From Clarireedia homoeocarpa (taxonomy: Eukaryota; Ascomycota; Leotiomycetes; Helotiales; Rutstroemiaceae), in contig LNKV01000036.1 of the NCBI GenBank assembly GCA_001465935.1, forward strand, positions 186,001 to 250,000: DNA of 64,000 nt. Direction: 5' to 3'. The notes under the pieces were generated by a model. It was not told where the DNA came from. It saw only the letters and a list, made by a program, of their open reading frames with translations, and did no database searches. Positions 22,729 through 32,420 of the stretch are shown one piece after another (within the stretch, counting starts at the first letter, position 1; each line of letters begins with the position of its first letter). The position numbers and the translations under genes were made by a program.

Positions 22729-24657
22729 ATGAAATCTGCCGCTCGAGCATTTTACCTGGGCCTATTCGCCCTGCTAAGCACACATACCTCTCATGTAGAG
22801 GCCTCTCAACCCTCTTCAAAGTCCAAGACTGTCCAAAGTCCAGATGTTTGCGCGGTATGCACTACTTTTCTTTTGCCAGGCATATGTTTCTAATACCGTC
22901 ACCCAGATCTCTCCAAAAGCAATTGTATCCGATGCATGCGCAACCTACGCAACACTCGATGACCTCAATCGTGAGCTACTGCCTTCTCTGAACGATATTA
23001 CGAAGACCACCGATTTCTTCGCATATTATCGGCTGAATCTTTTTGGAAAGGAGTGTCCGTTTTGGAGCGACGAGAATGGCATGTGTGGTAACATTGCCTG
23101 CGCGGTGAATACTTTGGATAATGAAGAAGATATACCATTAGTGTGGAGGGCTGAGGAACTGGGGAAGTTGAAGGGGCCTAAGGCTGGCCACCCGGGGAAA
23201 AAGTTACAGGAAGAGCGGGGACCCGAGAAACCCTTACAAGGTATGTTAGGAGATGATGTTGGAGAGAGTTGTGTAGTGGAATACGACGACGAGTGTGACG
23301 AGCGAGACTATTGTGTGCCAGACGACGAGGGTGCTGGATCAAAGGGAGACTACGTGAGCTTGGTGGACAACCCGGAAAGATTCACGGGTTATGCTGGAGA
23401 AGGTGCGCATCAAATATGGGATGCCATCTACCGAGAGAATTGTTTTTCAAAATCTTCATTCCCTCATTCGGCGGCCCTTGGCTCATCTTTTTCCTCACTC
23501 AAGGAGCCAGCAACAAACGAACTCAAGTCCGTTCTAAAAGAACATGGAAGACAACAAGTTCTAGAAGAGCAGCGAGAGCACTCCCCTAACATTCCCTTCG
23601 TAGCCGAGACTGGTCTGGAGTTGGAGGATGAATGCTTGGAGAAACGTGTGTTTTATCGGGTTATTTCTGGCATGCATACTTCCATCAGTACGCATCTGTG
23701 TTGGGAGTATCTGAATCAAACCACTGGTAAATGGGGTCCCAATCTTCAATGTTATAAGGATCGATTGAACGGCTTTCCAGAGCGCGTCTCGAACCTTTAT
23801 TTCAACTATGCTCTCGTTCTCCGAGCAGTAACAAAATTGGGCCCTTCACTACGAGACTACACTTTTTGCTCCGGAGACCCGGCCCAAGACCAAGTTACGC
23901 AATCTAAAGTGCAAGCTCTTATGGCTAAGGCATCAAAAGAACCACAAATCTTTGATGAGAGTCTGATGTTCGTGAACGGCGAAGGTCCTAGCCTCAAGGA
24001 AGATTTCAAGAACCGCTTCAGAAATGTTAGTCGAATCATGGACTGTGTAGGATGTGATAAATGTCGACTTTGGGGTAAAGTACAAACCGCCGGGTATGGA
24101 GCAGCACTAAAAGTTCTCTTCGAAACCGATAACAATTCCAAGAACGTCCCAGTGCTGAAGCGTACTGAGCTCGTTGCCCTCTTCAATACCCTTTCAAGGA
24201 TCTCACATTCATTGACTGCTATTGGCGAGTTCAGAACAATGATGGAAGCTCAGGAAGGTAAAGGAGAGGGCCTCAAACTGACGGATCGTGTAACAAAACC
24301 ACATCACGTCGTCCCCAACGAGCCTCTCGAGGGAGATTCCACGTCGCAAGACTTTGAGGAGTTTGAGCGGGAGGAGCGAAATCACCAAAAACGACGACAA
24401 ACTACCTCTGAAGCATTCTGGGAAGAACTCGACTTGTTTTGGAGAGTCTTCAAATATGTTATTGCTGGCTGGATTAGGTTCCCCCTCACTCTGTAAGTTG
24501 GCTTCTTATTCTCCTATCCCCTACCACCCAATACTAACAACGTTCTAGGTGGGAAATTCTCGTGTTGGAGATATCAAGATTTTGGGAGTTCTACATTGGC
24601 CTGCCGGTGACTCCGCGAAAGTGGAAGATTGTCCAGCCAAATCTGGATGAACTTTGA
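22729..24657 (+). CDS. ERO1: Endoplasmic reticulum oxidoreductin 1
   Basis: Predicted 606-residue ER-lumenal FAD thiol oxidase that reoxidises protein disulfide isomerase. Exons: 22729-22854, 22907-24492, 24549-24657, with 52- and 56-nt introns. The first exon gives a signal peptide (MKSAARAFYLGLFALLS). Next come the N-terminal cysteines (VCAISPKAIVSDACATY), CPFWSDENGMC, an acidic loop with the shuttle-type pair CDERDYC (about 172-178), the FAD-binding SGMHTSISTHLC (about 295-306) and the active-site cluster CVGCDKC (about 422-428) followed by RLWGK. The C-terminal exon encodes a hydrophobic/aromatic tail ending NLDEL, which resembles an HDEL/KDEL-type retrieval signal (NDEL/LDEL-like) and fits ER retention; yeast Ero1 instead uses its C-terminal tail. 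All essential cysteines are present. Confidence 0.95.
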
Positions 24658-25180
24658 ATGGCCGCCCATGGGGAAAAGGCATTTGAATTTGTGATTAGCA
24701 TAGCATAGCATAGCGTTTGGCGTTCGTTGTGATATAGGAGACTTTGTAAGGTTTTGTACATAAAGGTACAAAGTACGGTACCTAGGTCAACTACTTGAAC
24801 ATGCATTTGTCTCTGAATATACAGATTTGTTTTATACTTTGACCTCTGTAGAACATAGCTTGATTCGCCATATAGTAATCCTTAGGCTCTTTTCGTGCAC
24901 GCCCAAGGATGCAGAGATGAGTGTAAGATGCCCCTAGAGCCAACAGATATCATGCATACCAGAGCATAGCAGATCATTTCTAGTAGACATCATGTTGGCA
25001 GACAGCCCAGTGAGTATCTACGAAAGAAACGAATGACCTAGTCAATACTCCTTGAGCAAAAAAAAAACCGTATGTACAATATCCTGTTCCATCCCATATC
25101 ATCCTATCCCAGTCTCGAGACAAAAAAATCAAACCACGTGCCATACATACTCTCTCCGTTTCGTCACTTTCCAGATACTA

Positions 25181-25302
25181 CACTCTACGGTGTACTATAT
25201 CCGCAGGTATTGGGAAGATTCTACAGGAGACTAACCTAGATAATCCTAGTCGGCCTCCACGGCAGTGGCCCTCGGAGAGCCCTCGGAGAGCCAGCGGAGC
25301 GT
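25181..25302 (+). repeat. Dispersed repeat, copy 1 (inverted partner at 52467-52583)
   Basis: About 120 bp matches the reverse complement of 52467-52583 over almost its whole length with a small number of substitutions. The best-conserved core is AGACTAACCTAGATAATCC followed by TAGTCGGCCTCCACGGCAG. This copy has an extra 11-bp duplication of CCCTCGGAGAG. The internal TATTGGGAAGATTCTACAGG is reminiscent of an LTR start (the other copy has TGTTGGGAA), but no coding retroelement is nearby. Confidence 0.8.
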
Positions 25303-25379
25303 CATTCGGAAAATCGCCCATCGAAAATCGAAAAATAACTACAAAGTATAACTATTCTTTTCGAATACGCCGTACAACA

Positions 25380-25410
25380 TGCACATATACATATACATAT
25401 ACATACGCAT
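25380..25410 (+). repeat. ACATAT microsatellite
   Basis: Four or so consecutive ACATAT units followed by a CATCCGC-like variation. Non-coding. Confidence 0.8.
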
Positions 25411-26124
25411 CCGCATTGTTGTGCATATCGGTCGAGAATAGAATTGCCTCGCGGTGGGGATGCTGCCAGTGATGGGATGATACTGTGGGAGTACTCTTCC
25501 TTCCTACATTGGCGACAGCAACATGAATGATCGTCGATCATTCATCAGGTTAGGCAAGATGTCTTCCACTCCTTCCTATATCTTCATTTCCCAGGTGGTT
25601 CTCCAAAGTACTTTAGGAACCCCTCCCTGCACGTTCTCCAAGGTACCTTCAATTCCCTAGCCAGCCAAGAAGAAGAGATTTTTCTCTTCTTTCTTCTTTG
25701 CACAAGATAATATAAGAGGATTTAACCCGTTTATTTTGTGTCACCTACAGCTGTACTAAGCCAACCGACACTTGTCAACCCCTGTGCACAAGAACCCTCT
25801 TTTCCTTGAGCTCTTTTCTTCCGAATCTGTAAGAACCATATAAGCCCACATTGTCACTTCTCTAGGAGTGGCGTCACTTTTGGAGTTTTACAGAATCCGT
25901 TCTCTCCGACTTCATTACTTCTGCGGATGTATCGTACCATAGTACTCTTCTCGATACAATTCAAAATCCCACTCCACCTTCTCTCGATTTCTACAAATCG
26001 CTACCTACGATACAAGCTTCTGCGGTACCTTCTCTTGACTTACAGGAACCGCTAGCTGCGATTCCCGCACGATGCTGGGGTATCTACATTCTCGTCCTGG
26101 AGAAGAAGGATAGTATTCTGGACG

Positions 26125-26601
26125 ATGAGGTCGAAGAAGAAGGACTATGCTATGGGTGAATGCTGTCCATGGGAACGAAGTTCATTCTCATACAACGGCC
26201 TATCCAGTCATAACCCCTTAATCGAAGCTGTCCGTGGAGATTTCGAACTCACTCCAGAGGAGCGTGAAGCCATGGCTGCACAGATAAAGGCGCAGTACAA
26301 GGCGAGAGATGCCATTCGAAACCCTCTCTACCGTCAGTACCAGCTCGATGAGAACGCCGATTACTATCGTGCTCGCGCTCGCAAAAATGCCGCCACCTAC
26401 AGGAAGAAAAACCCGGACAAGTGCCGTGAGAGTCATTGGAGGCAAGGGCAGAAGGTCAAGAAGTCTGGGGTTTACTCATGTGCTACTTGCAATGTCACCT
26501 GCCCGACACGACAGGGGCTCCTGGGGGTGTGGTGGTGCTACTGTGTTGTTTTGTATTGTACGCTTCAAATCGTAACTTCGGTTTATTATTGTTGGAACTA
26601 G
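26125..26601 (+). CDS. Hypothetical protein with a truncated C2H2-like zinc-finger motif
   Basis: ORF of 158 codons starting MRSKKKDYAMGE. The middle is a charged helix-rich segment (ELTPEEREAMAAQIKAQYKA) with a Tyr/Arg-rich part (RQYQLDENADYYRARARKN). Near residue 115 it has VYSCATCNVTCPTRQGLLG, which matches the first half of a C2H2 finger (CxxC followed by aromatic/Leu spacing), but the two histidines never appear. The reading frame instead runs into a low-complexity hydrophobic end (WWCYCVVLYC). This suggests a frameshift or decay of the finger's second half, or a missed intron. No function can be assigned. Confidence 0.45.
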   Translation: MRSKKKDYAMGECCPWERSSFSYNGLSSHNPLIEAVRGDFELTPEEREAMAAQIKAQYKARDAIRNPLYRQYQLDENADYYRARARKNAATYRKKNPDKCRESHWRQGQKVKKSGVYSCATCNVTCPTRQGLLGVWWCYCVVLYCTLQIVTSVYYCWN

Positions 26602-27447
26602 TGGAGAACTCGTCGCCGACTAAATAGTTTCCATAGCTTCATATAGCAATTGAGCAATTAAGACCAAAAGTACAATAGCCAGACGTCCCAAAAACGGGTG
26701 ACGTTTGTGGCCACGTACCGGGTCTTCCCACAATTACGGACGCATGCGATGCTGTGGGGGCGGTGCAAATGAGCACTTTCCTTCTTGCCTCTCCATTGCA
26801 TTCTCTTCCTCTTGCCCTCAATCCTACCTTTCCCGCCTCCATACTCTCATCAAAACATAGCCAACCACCTACCTATTCACACCACGTCCCTCTCACGTGG
26901 CTCCTGCTCCTTCCGTCTCCCCACTCCAACTATTCTTTAATTTCAATATCTCGGCATTATGAGCTGTCACGGAAAACCGCATATCAAACTGAGATCTTTC
27001 CTCTCACCGCATTGTTGAACGTTGCACCGGAACGTTCGCTTCTGTCTGCGGTGCGGATATGTGCATTTTTTCTTTTCTTTTCTTTCTTTTTTTCGGTCAT
27101 ATTTGCCTCGGGGAGTTATTTAGGAAGTAGAGAGACGTAATAGATGATTGATGGATGTGGGTGTTGCATGGATATGGATGGAGCTAGCCAGAGGGAGAAC
27201 GGGGGCAAATATGGCGGCGGATTGTGGAATGTGATATCTGATGAATGGATGAGACGAGAGTGATACTATTTTTGGCACTTGGTGAGGTGGGATAAGACAA
27301 TGGCGGACAGGTTGGTGGGAGTATGGTTAGAAGCTGGCGCAATTATGGTGATTGATACCTTGTGAAGCAGACAAGACAGACAGACGCCTTTCCAATGACA
27401 TCAACGAGATGTTCAACGTCCATGGAGCGGATGCTGGTCGGGAGATC

Positions 27448-27588
27448 GGGGCGGGGTTTCAGATACCCCGCGGTTGAGAACCCCCCTCTCACTTACAAAT
27501 CATTCTTTCCAATGACATCTATCAGGGCGGGGTTTCGGATACCCCACAGTTGAGAACCTCCTCCTTATTCACAAATCATTCTTTTCCA
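27448..27588 (+). promoter_or_regulatory. Duplicated ~63-bp promoter repeat with inner palindrome
   Basis: Two direct copies, 27448-27510 and 27524-27588 (76-bp period), each contain GCGGGGTTTCNGATACCCC, an imperfect inverted repeat (GGGGT..ACCCC), followed by GTTGAGAACC and ACAAATCATTCTTT. A shorter upstream piece (CCTTTCCAATGACATC) also recurs near 27388. They sit 130-270 bp upstream of the ATG at 27716, where an activator or repressor site would be expected. Confidence 0.65.
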
Positions 27589-27624
27589 GCGCCGAGGAGA
27601 ATATAACGTATGTATGTATACTGG

Positions 27625-27632
27625 TATAAAAG
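27625..27632 (+). promoter_or_regulatory. TATA box of the dehalogenase-like gene
   Basis: TATAAAAG lies 84 bp upstream of the ATG at 27716, downstream of the palindromic repeats. Position and sequence fit a regulated TATA-containing fungal promoter. Confidence 0.65.
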
Positions 27633-27715
27633 ACCACATTATGCTCCACTCAAGTCATTAAGTTATCCTCAGCAGTAAAGTCAATCGACAAGCAATATCC
27701 CCGCCAATCTCAGCC

Positions 27716-28706
27716 ATGTTTGAAACATTCACCACCTCCAATATCACCATATCCCCTAAGGTCACCATCCACACGCTGACCTCGCCACCGAACGGTCCGC
27801 CTCTACTCCTGATCCATGGGTTTCCCCAAACACATCATATCTGGCATTTAGTTGCACCTGCTCTGGTGGAGAACTACACGGTTGTCCTAGTAGATCTCCC
27901 GGGCTATGGACAAAGTTCCAAACCCCCTTCTACACCGAACAATGAAGAATATTCTAAGAGCACCATTGTATACCCCCCACCCCCCTATCTTACTCTCCCT
28001 TTATTCCGATCCCAAAGCAAAAGAGAGGGAGAGAAAATAATCTAACACCACCCCCAAACAGGCCCAGCACCTCGTAACTCTAATGCAGCAGCACCTCTCA
28101 CACCCGCACTTCTCCATTCTCGCCCACGACCGCGGCGCCCGCGTCGCTCACCAACTCGCCATTAACCACCCCTCGGCCGTCACCAAAATAATGCTCCTAG
28201 ACATCCTCCCCACGCTCAGCATGTACACGCTCGGCCGCCACACCTGGTACCAGAAGTACTGGCACTGGCAATTTCTCTCGCAACCCGCGCCATTCCCCGA
28301 GTCGCTGATCCTCGCAAACCCGGATGTGTTTTCGGAGAGGTTTTTCGGGAAGAATGGGGTTGCGGGACAGGGAGTACGCTTTCATGAGCAGGCGAGAGGC
28401 GCGTATGAGGGTTTGTTGAGGGATCCGGAGACGGTGAGGGGCATGTGTGAGGATTATCGGGCGGGCGCGGGCGTGGATCTGGTGGAGCAGAGGAGGGATA
28501 GAGGGGCCGGGAGGAGGATTAAATGTGACGTTTTGGTAGTGTGGGGTGGGAAGGGAACGATTGCAGTAGAGTTTGAGGATCCGGTGGGGATTTGGAAGGA
28601 GGTTTGTGAGGGTACGGTGAGGGGTGAAAGTGTGGATGGGGGACACTATGTCCCGGAGGAATTTCCAGAAGAGGTGATTAGGTTGGCGAAGGAGTTTTTT
28701 GTGTAG
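27716..28706 (+). CDS. Alpha/beta hydrolase, fluoroacetate/haloacetate dehalogenase-like
   Basis: Predicted 298-residue enzyme. Exons: 27716-27967 and 28062-28706; the 94-nt intron has a GTATAC donor, a CTAAC branch and a CAG acceptor. The alpha/beta-hydrolase fold is clear: oxyanion motif HGFPQ (34-38), nucleophile Asp in the elbow HDRGARVAH (D107), and the catalytic His in DGGHYVPEEFPEE (about 279). The cap sequence WYQKYWHWQFLSQPAPFPE and the motif VVWGGKGTI match fluoroacetate dehalogenases (RdFAcD-type) better than epoxide hydrolases. The likely reaction is hydrolytic dehalogenation of small haloacids, or an esterase or epoxide hydrolase activity; substrate cannot be read from sequence. 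GC-rich codon use in exon 2 differs from neighbouring housekeeping genes. The regulatory repeats upstream suggest inducible expression. Confidence 0.85.
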
Positions 28707-29123
28707 GCATGGTGAAGGTTCGGAGATGTGGGGTTTGAGTTCAATACTCAGCTGTGTAACTATACACGGGATGATATTCGATGTGCATATTTGTGGTAGC
28801 TGAAGGAATTGGAGAAAACTGTGTGCATTTAACCCCCGTCGTGTATTTCAAATTGCTTGGGTCTCACTTACAAGCATGAGGATTGTCAGCTGTCAATAGT
28901 AGGAAACACAAGTCATGCTTAAATGGTAGAATAGTAGAATGATAGAATAGTAGCACAACGGTAAACTCCAATTTAGTTGCTGTTTAGCTCTCCAGCAGGT
29001 ATCTTAATGTGAATGCAATCCTGGACTTTCTGCCTCAATTGATAAAAATTATTTCATATGAAAGCACAAATTGTCCATATAGTTAGTGTAAATATATGAA
29101 CTGCTAGAATTGGGGGGGAAGCT
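28707..29123. other. Intergenic between hydrolase and HAD pseudogene
   Basis: AT-rich sequence with short repeats of TAGAATAGTAGAATGATAGAATAG near 28927-28950. No gene was seen. Confidence 0.5.
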
Positions 29124-29838
29124 ATGAACAGCCAACATTCATCAGCGCACCTAATGGACGCTGGTAGCCCACTTCCTTGTTTCCATGACAGATCTGGATA
29201 CACTGACCGCTCATGTCTTCGTTGCGAGGAGACTGATGTTATACGACTGCGTAAGGTGCTTTCAGCAAAGACATGGATCGGCTTTGATCTCGACAACACC
29301 CTCACTGATGGAAAGACATCGTTCGACTACCGAAGAGAAAGATTCAGTTCACTCCTACGCCATTTCTCCGTTTCGGAAGATGAAGACTTTGTGCTGGACT
29401 CCTTGAACACTATGAATCCACTCTCACAGCAGCATTCGAGCTCAAAAGCAGAGTAGTGGACCTACTGGTCATCCTTAGGAGTATGGGAAAGAAAATTGTC
29501 GTCATAACAGAAGGACCTCAAGACGCTCAAGAGAGGACGCTCAAGAGAGGACGCTCAAGGCACTCGGGATAGGTAAATACGTTGACTTTCTTGCTACGAC
29601 CAATTTCTTCCGAGTGAGCAAGACGGAAGGCCTATTTTCTAAAGTCCTGCACCATTCAGGTATTTCGGCGAGCGATATCGCATATATAGGGGACAGCCAA
29701 GAGCGGGATATGACGCCAGCGATGGCAGATGGAATATTTTCGACGCACCTTTATGAAATGGAGGCCACCAATCTGAGTGCTTCACCACCGCGTATCAGTG
29801 CGCTGAAGGAGCTGCAGGATATAGTTTCGACGGAATAA
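29124..29838 (+). pseudogene. Decayed HAD-superfamily hydrolase
   Basis: Clear HAD remains: motif I GFDLDNTL, TDGKTSFDYRRERFSSLL, KKIVVITEGPQDAQE with motif II-like Thr, YVDFLATTNFF, and the motif III/IV region DIAYIGDSQERDMTPAMADGIF. The reading frame is broken. About 29410 one base appears to be missing (frame change inside LNT-YES). At 29522-29552 a perfect 14-nt tandem duplication (GACGCTCAAGAGAG twice) shifts the frame again. Motif I runs straight into TDGKTS, whereas relatives, as I remember them, have about 40 more residues there, suggesting an in-frame deletion. Such proteins are usually phosphatases or dehalogenases; this copy should not make one. Sequencing error could explain one lesion but hardly all three. 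Confidence 0.75.
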
Positions 29839-32420
29839 GGATTATTGGTTCATGTCAAGACCGGATGAAGGCTGGTGTAATGGTATTGTGCGATGTAACT
29901 TTTTCGTTCCAGACATAAGTTGCCGGAGTAGGACAACCTGATGGCACGAATCGCGATGATGACAGATGACAGATGTAACTTTTAGAAGTCGGACTTTCTT
30001 CTCAAAACGAACAAATGAAGATGGATTTTTTGACGGAGGGAAGCAAACAACCAAACCAACTCAATGGCATTGAAGCTACGGGTTTTCAGCTTCGCATCAA
30101 CCTACATTATTATCACTCGGGCAATCCCGACCGAGCACTTCGTTCGGAGGCTCCCCCAGGAAAAAGGAAAGTTGCAGTCTACTCCATGATCTGCATATTG
30201 ATCGTTTCAAAATCAGCAGCCACAACCACCGCCACCACGACCACCACCACCATCACCACCAACACTGCACGAGCGTAAAAGCAACGATACTTTTGCATGT
30301 ACAGTTGCGTGCCCTTGTAATGATCTAGATAGGGAGGCACCGGCCGACCTACCGCCAACCGCATGACGCAGGGTACGAACTCGAACCTCTACGCGTAAAC
30401 GAGACGGGCATTTTGCATTCATGTCAATTTCCCATCTGGCAATATCATACAGCAAGTAAACAATAACCCGGTCCAGGACAAAGCACAGGCAGCTGCGAAG
30501 TTGTAAAGCGAAAGATAAGACTTGTGCTGAACCACATATGTCCGTGATCTACGGAAGCAGAGTATCTCTTGTACGAGACCCACATCAAAACGCGATAGAT
30601 GACATGGCCTTATTAGACATACATACTGGTACGAAGTAGACGCCTCAGGTTGTTTCTGACTGGAGTACAGTATGGGCATTTGTTGCAGCAGTAAGTGTTT
30701 GAAGTCTAAATGAACCTCACCTGCCTTACATGTACTACTCGCTACTATGTTCACGCCATTCGCTGTCAGTCAACCAGTCAATCAGTTTAGCCCGAGGTCA
30801 TCAATTGTCCTGTCTTGTCATATCCATAATCACAATACGAATCAATCTGCCCGCCCGTACGAAATCCCACCGCCTCCAAATCCCCATTTCGGCCCCTTGG
30901 CAAAACAACTGGCCGCTTACCCGTAGAACTATTCTGAGCCCTGTCTCCGCGTTGGCTCGCTTCTCTCTTACAGTATTTACTTCCGTACAGTACTACACCA
31001 CCCACTCACCACGCGAATGCCAACCTCTTCCTTCCCTACACTCATCCCATCTCCCGTTCATTTCCTTCTCGTACTCCTCCTTATCTAAACCGCGGCTCAA
31101 ACCCACTTCAGCTCCATCCCATCCCATCCCATGTCTCCCACATGTCCCCCATCCATGCTCCATGCTCCATGCACAACCCAACCCTACCCCATCCAACTAC
31201 AAAGTGGCGTACGGGGACAAGATCCCCGCCGCATCGATGCACTCACTCACGCCTCACGACGCTGTCGTGCGATGCGAGCCTGCATACCCAAGAATATAGA
31301 TAGGTACGTACACAACTTTCTCACCGTGATACTACATGCATCAATTAGTCATTATTTACAGCTCTTTTTTTTGGGGGGGGTTTGGCTGCACAGGTAGCTG
31401 GGTGTATGTATGTATGTATGTATGTATATGAGCTGCGAGGCACATATACATACAGGAGATGATAATATGACACAGGATTTCCCAAATGGGAAGATGTGAG
31501 TAGGGGACGAATGCTGTCTACCTCTCTATCTATTTCTCCACCCATCGACCTCATCCCTCTATCCACTCTACAGAGTATTCTTCGCCTCTTCCTCCTCTTC
31601 CTCTAGCCAAGCCCTTTGCCTGCCGATTGTTCCCAAACCCCATCTTCTCGCTTCTGTTCGTCCACTTCGCGCACTGCCTATCCTAGTCTCACGTTAGCAA
31701 ACACCACAAATCATCCCCTCCCCCCCGCCAGCAAAATCCCTCGCCCTAGATTGGCTGAAAGAGCTTCCCTTATCAGTTGCCCAGACTTTCGGGAAATCTG
31801 GTTTTCATAGCCTACGGAATTACCTACTATAGAGTGAAGCGTGTTTGCTCCTCTCATAGGCAGAACATCGGTGTTGGCCGTCCAAGTCGCACACACCCAA
31901 CTGTTTTTTCTTCTTTACCCTTGCCCTTAGTGGCTTATTTTTATTTGGGGCATTTCGTTTTCTTCTTTCATTCATTGATTCATTGGATTGATTACAAGGT
32001 CCCGGGCGGGGCCTAGAGTAGTGCAGTGACCTTACAGACGGAGGTATTATCCTTGTTGCGTTAATCACTTTGGCCCGATGGTTGTTTGGGAGTGAATGAG
32101 AAGGACTTTCTATATATTCGCCCATTCATCCATCCGTCCATCTGCATCTGCACATCAAACTTAGCTTTGGGTGACGAGGCAGACGCACTATTCACCCACC
32201 TATCCACCCACCTACCCAGACAGACGGGTCTTCTTGAACTATATATATATATATCAGATGATTTATCCTGGACATCTGAGTCTTTGTGTTTGAGCTCTTG
32301 TTAATATTCAACACTCCTCCCAATACGAAGACATAGCAAGCAGTACTCACATACATCTTTACTATATCATCAGATTACGACAGCTTGGACAAGACCGCGG
32401 GAGCGGCATTTTAATTCAGT
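29839..32420. other. Long gene-free interval with microsatellites
   Basis: 2.6 kb without a supportable gene. It contains a CCACCA/ACCACC tract (30225-30262), repeated CATCC and CCATGCT units (31110-31170) and a TATG microsatellite (31402-31430). The right end, which is CT-rich and has a TATATATATATCAGATG stretch near 32241, should be the permease promoter and leader. Confidence 0.5.
31402..31430 (+). repeat. TATG microsatellite
   Basis: About six GTAT/TATG units in a row. Confidence 0.85.

Larger units (their letters stand above)
24658..26124. other. Gene-poor AT/CT-rich interval
   Basis: It contains a dispersed repeat copy (25181-25302) and an ACATAT microsatellite (25380-25410). The right third is pyrimidine-rich, as in fungal promoters or leaders. 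No gene was recognised. Confidence 0.5.
26602..27715. promoter_or_regulatory. Intergenic, with the dehalogenase-like gene's promoter at the right end
   Basis: The left part is CT-rich and then GA-rich with no gene. The right part holds the duplicated palindromic repeat (27448-27588) and a TATA box (27625-27632). Confidence 0.5.

Noticed and set aside
25052..25234. Several 60-90-codon ORFs in the 24.7-26.1 kb interval
   Set aside because: Low complexity, overlapping in several frames and interrupted by repeats; nothing to support coding.
27716..29838. A haloacid-degradation gene cluster (dehalogenase-like hydrolase plus HAD protein)
   Set aside because: Only two genes, one of them broken, no transporter or regulator nearby, and HAD proteins of this type are not necessarily dehalogenases; proximity alone is not enough.
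30340..30440. Possible tRNA on the minus strand (GGTTCGAGTTC B-box-like sequence near 30370)
   Set aside because: The flanking bases do not form a T-stem, and no acceptor, D or anticodon arms could be assembled.
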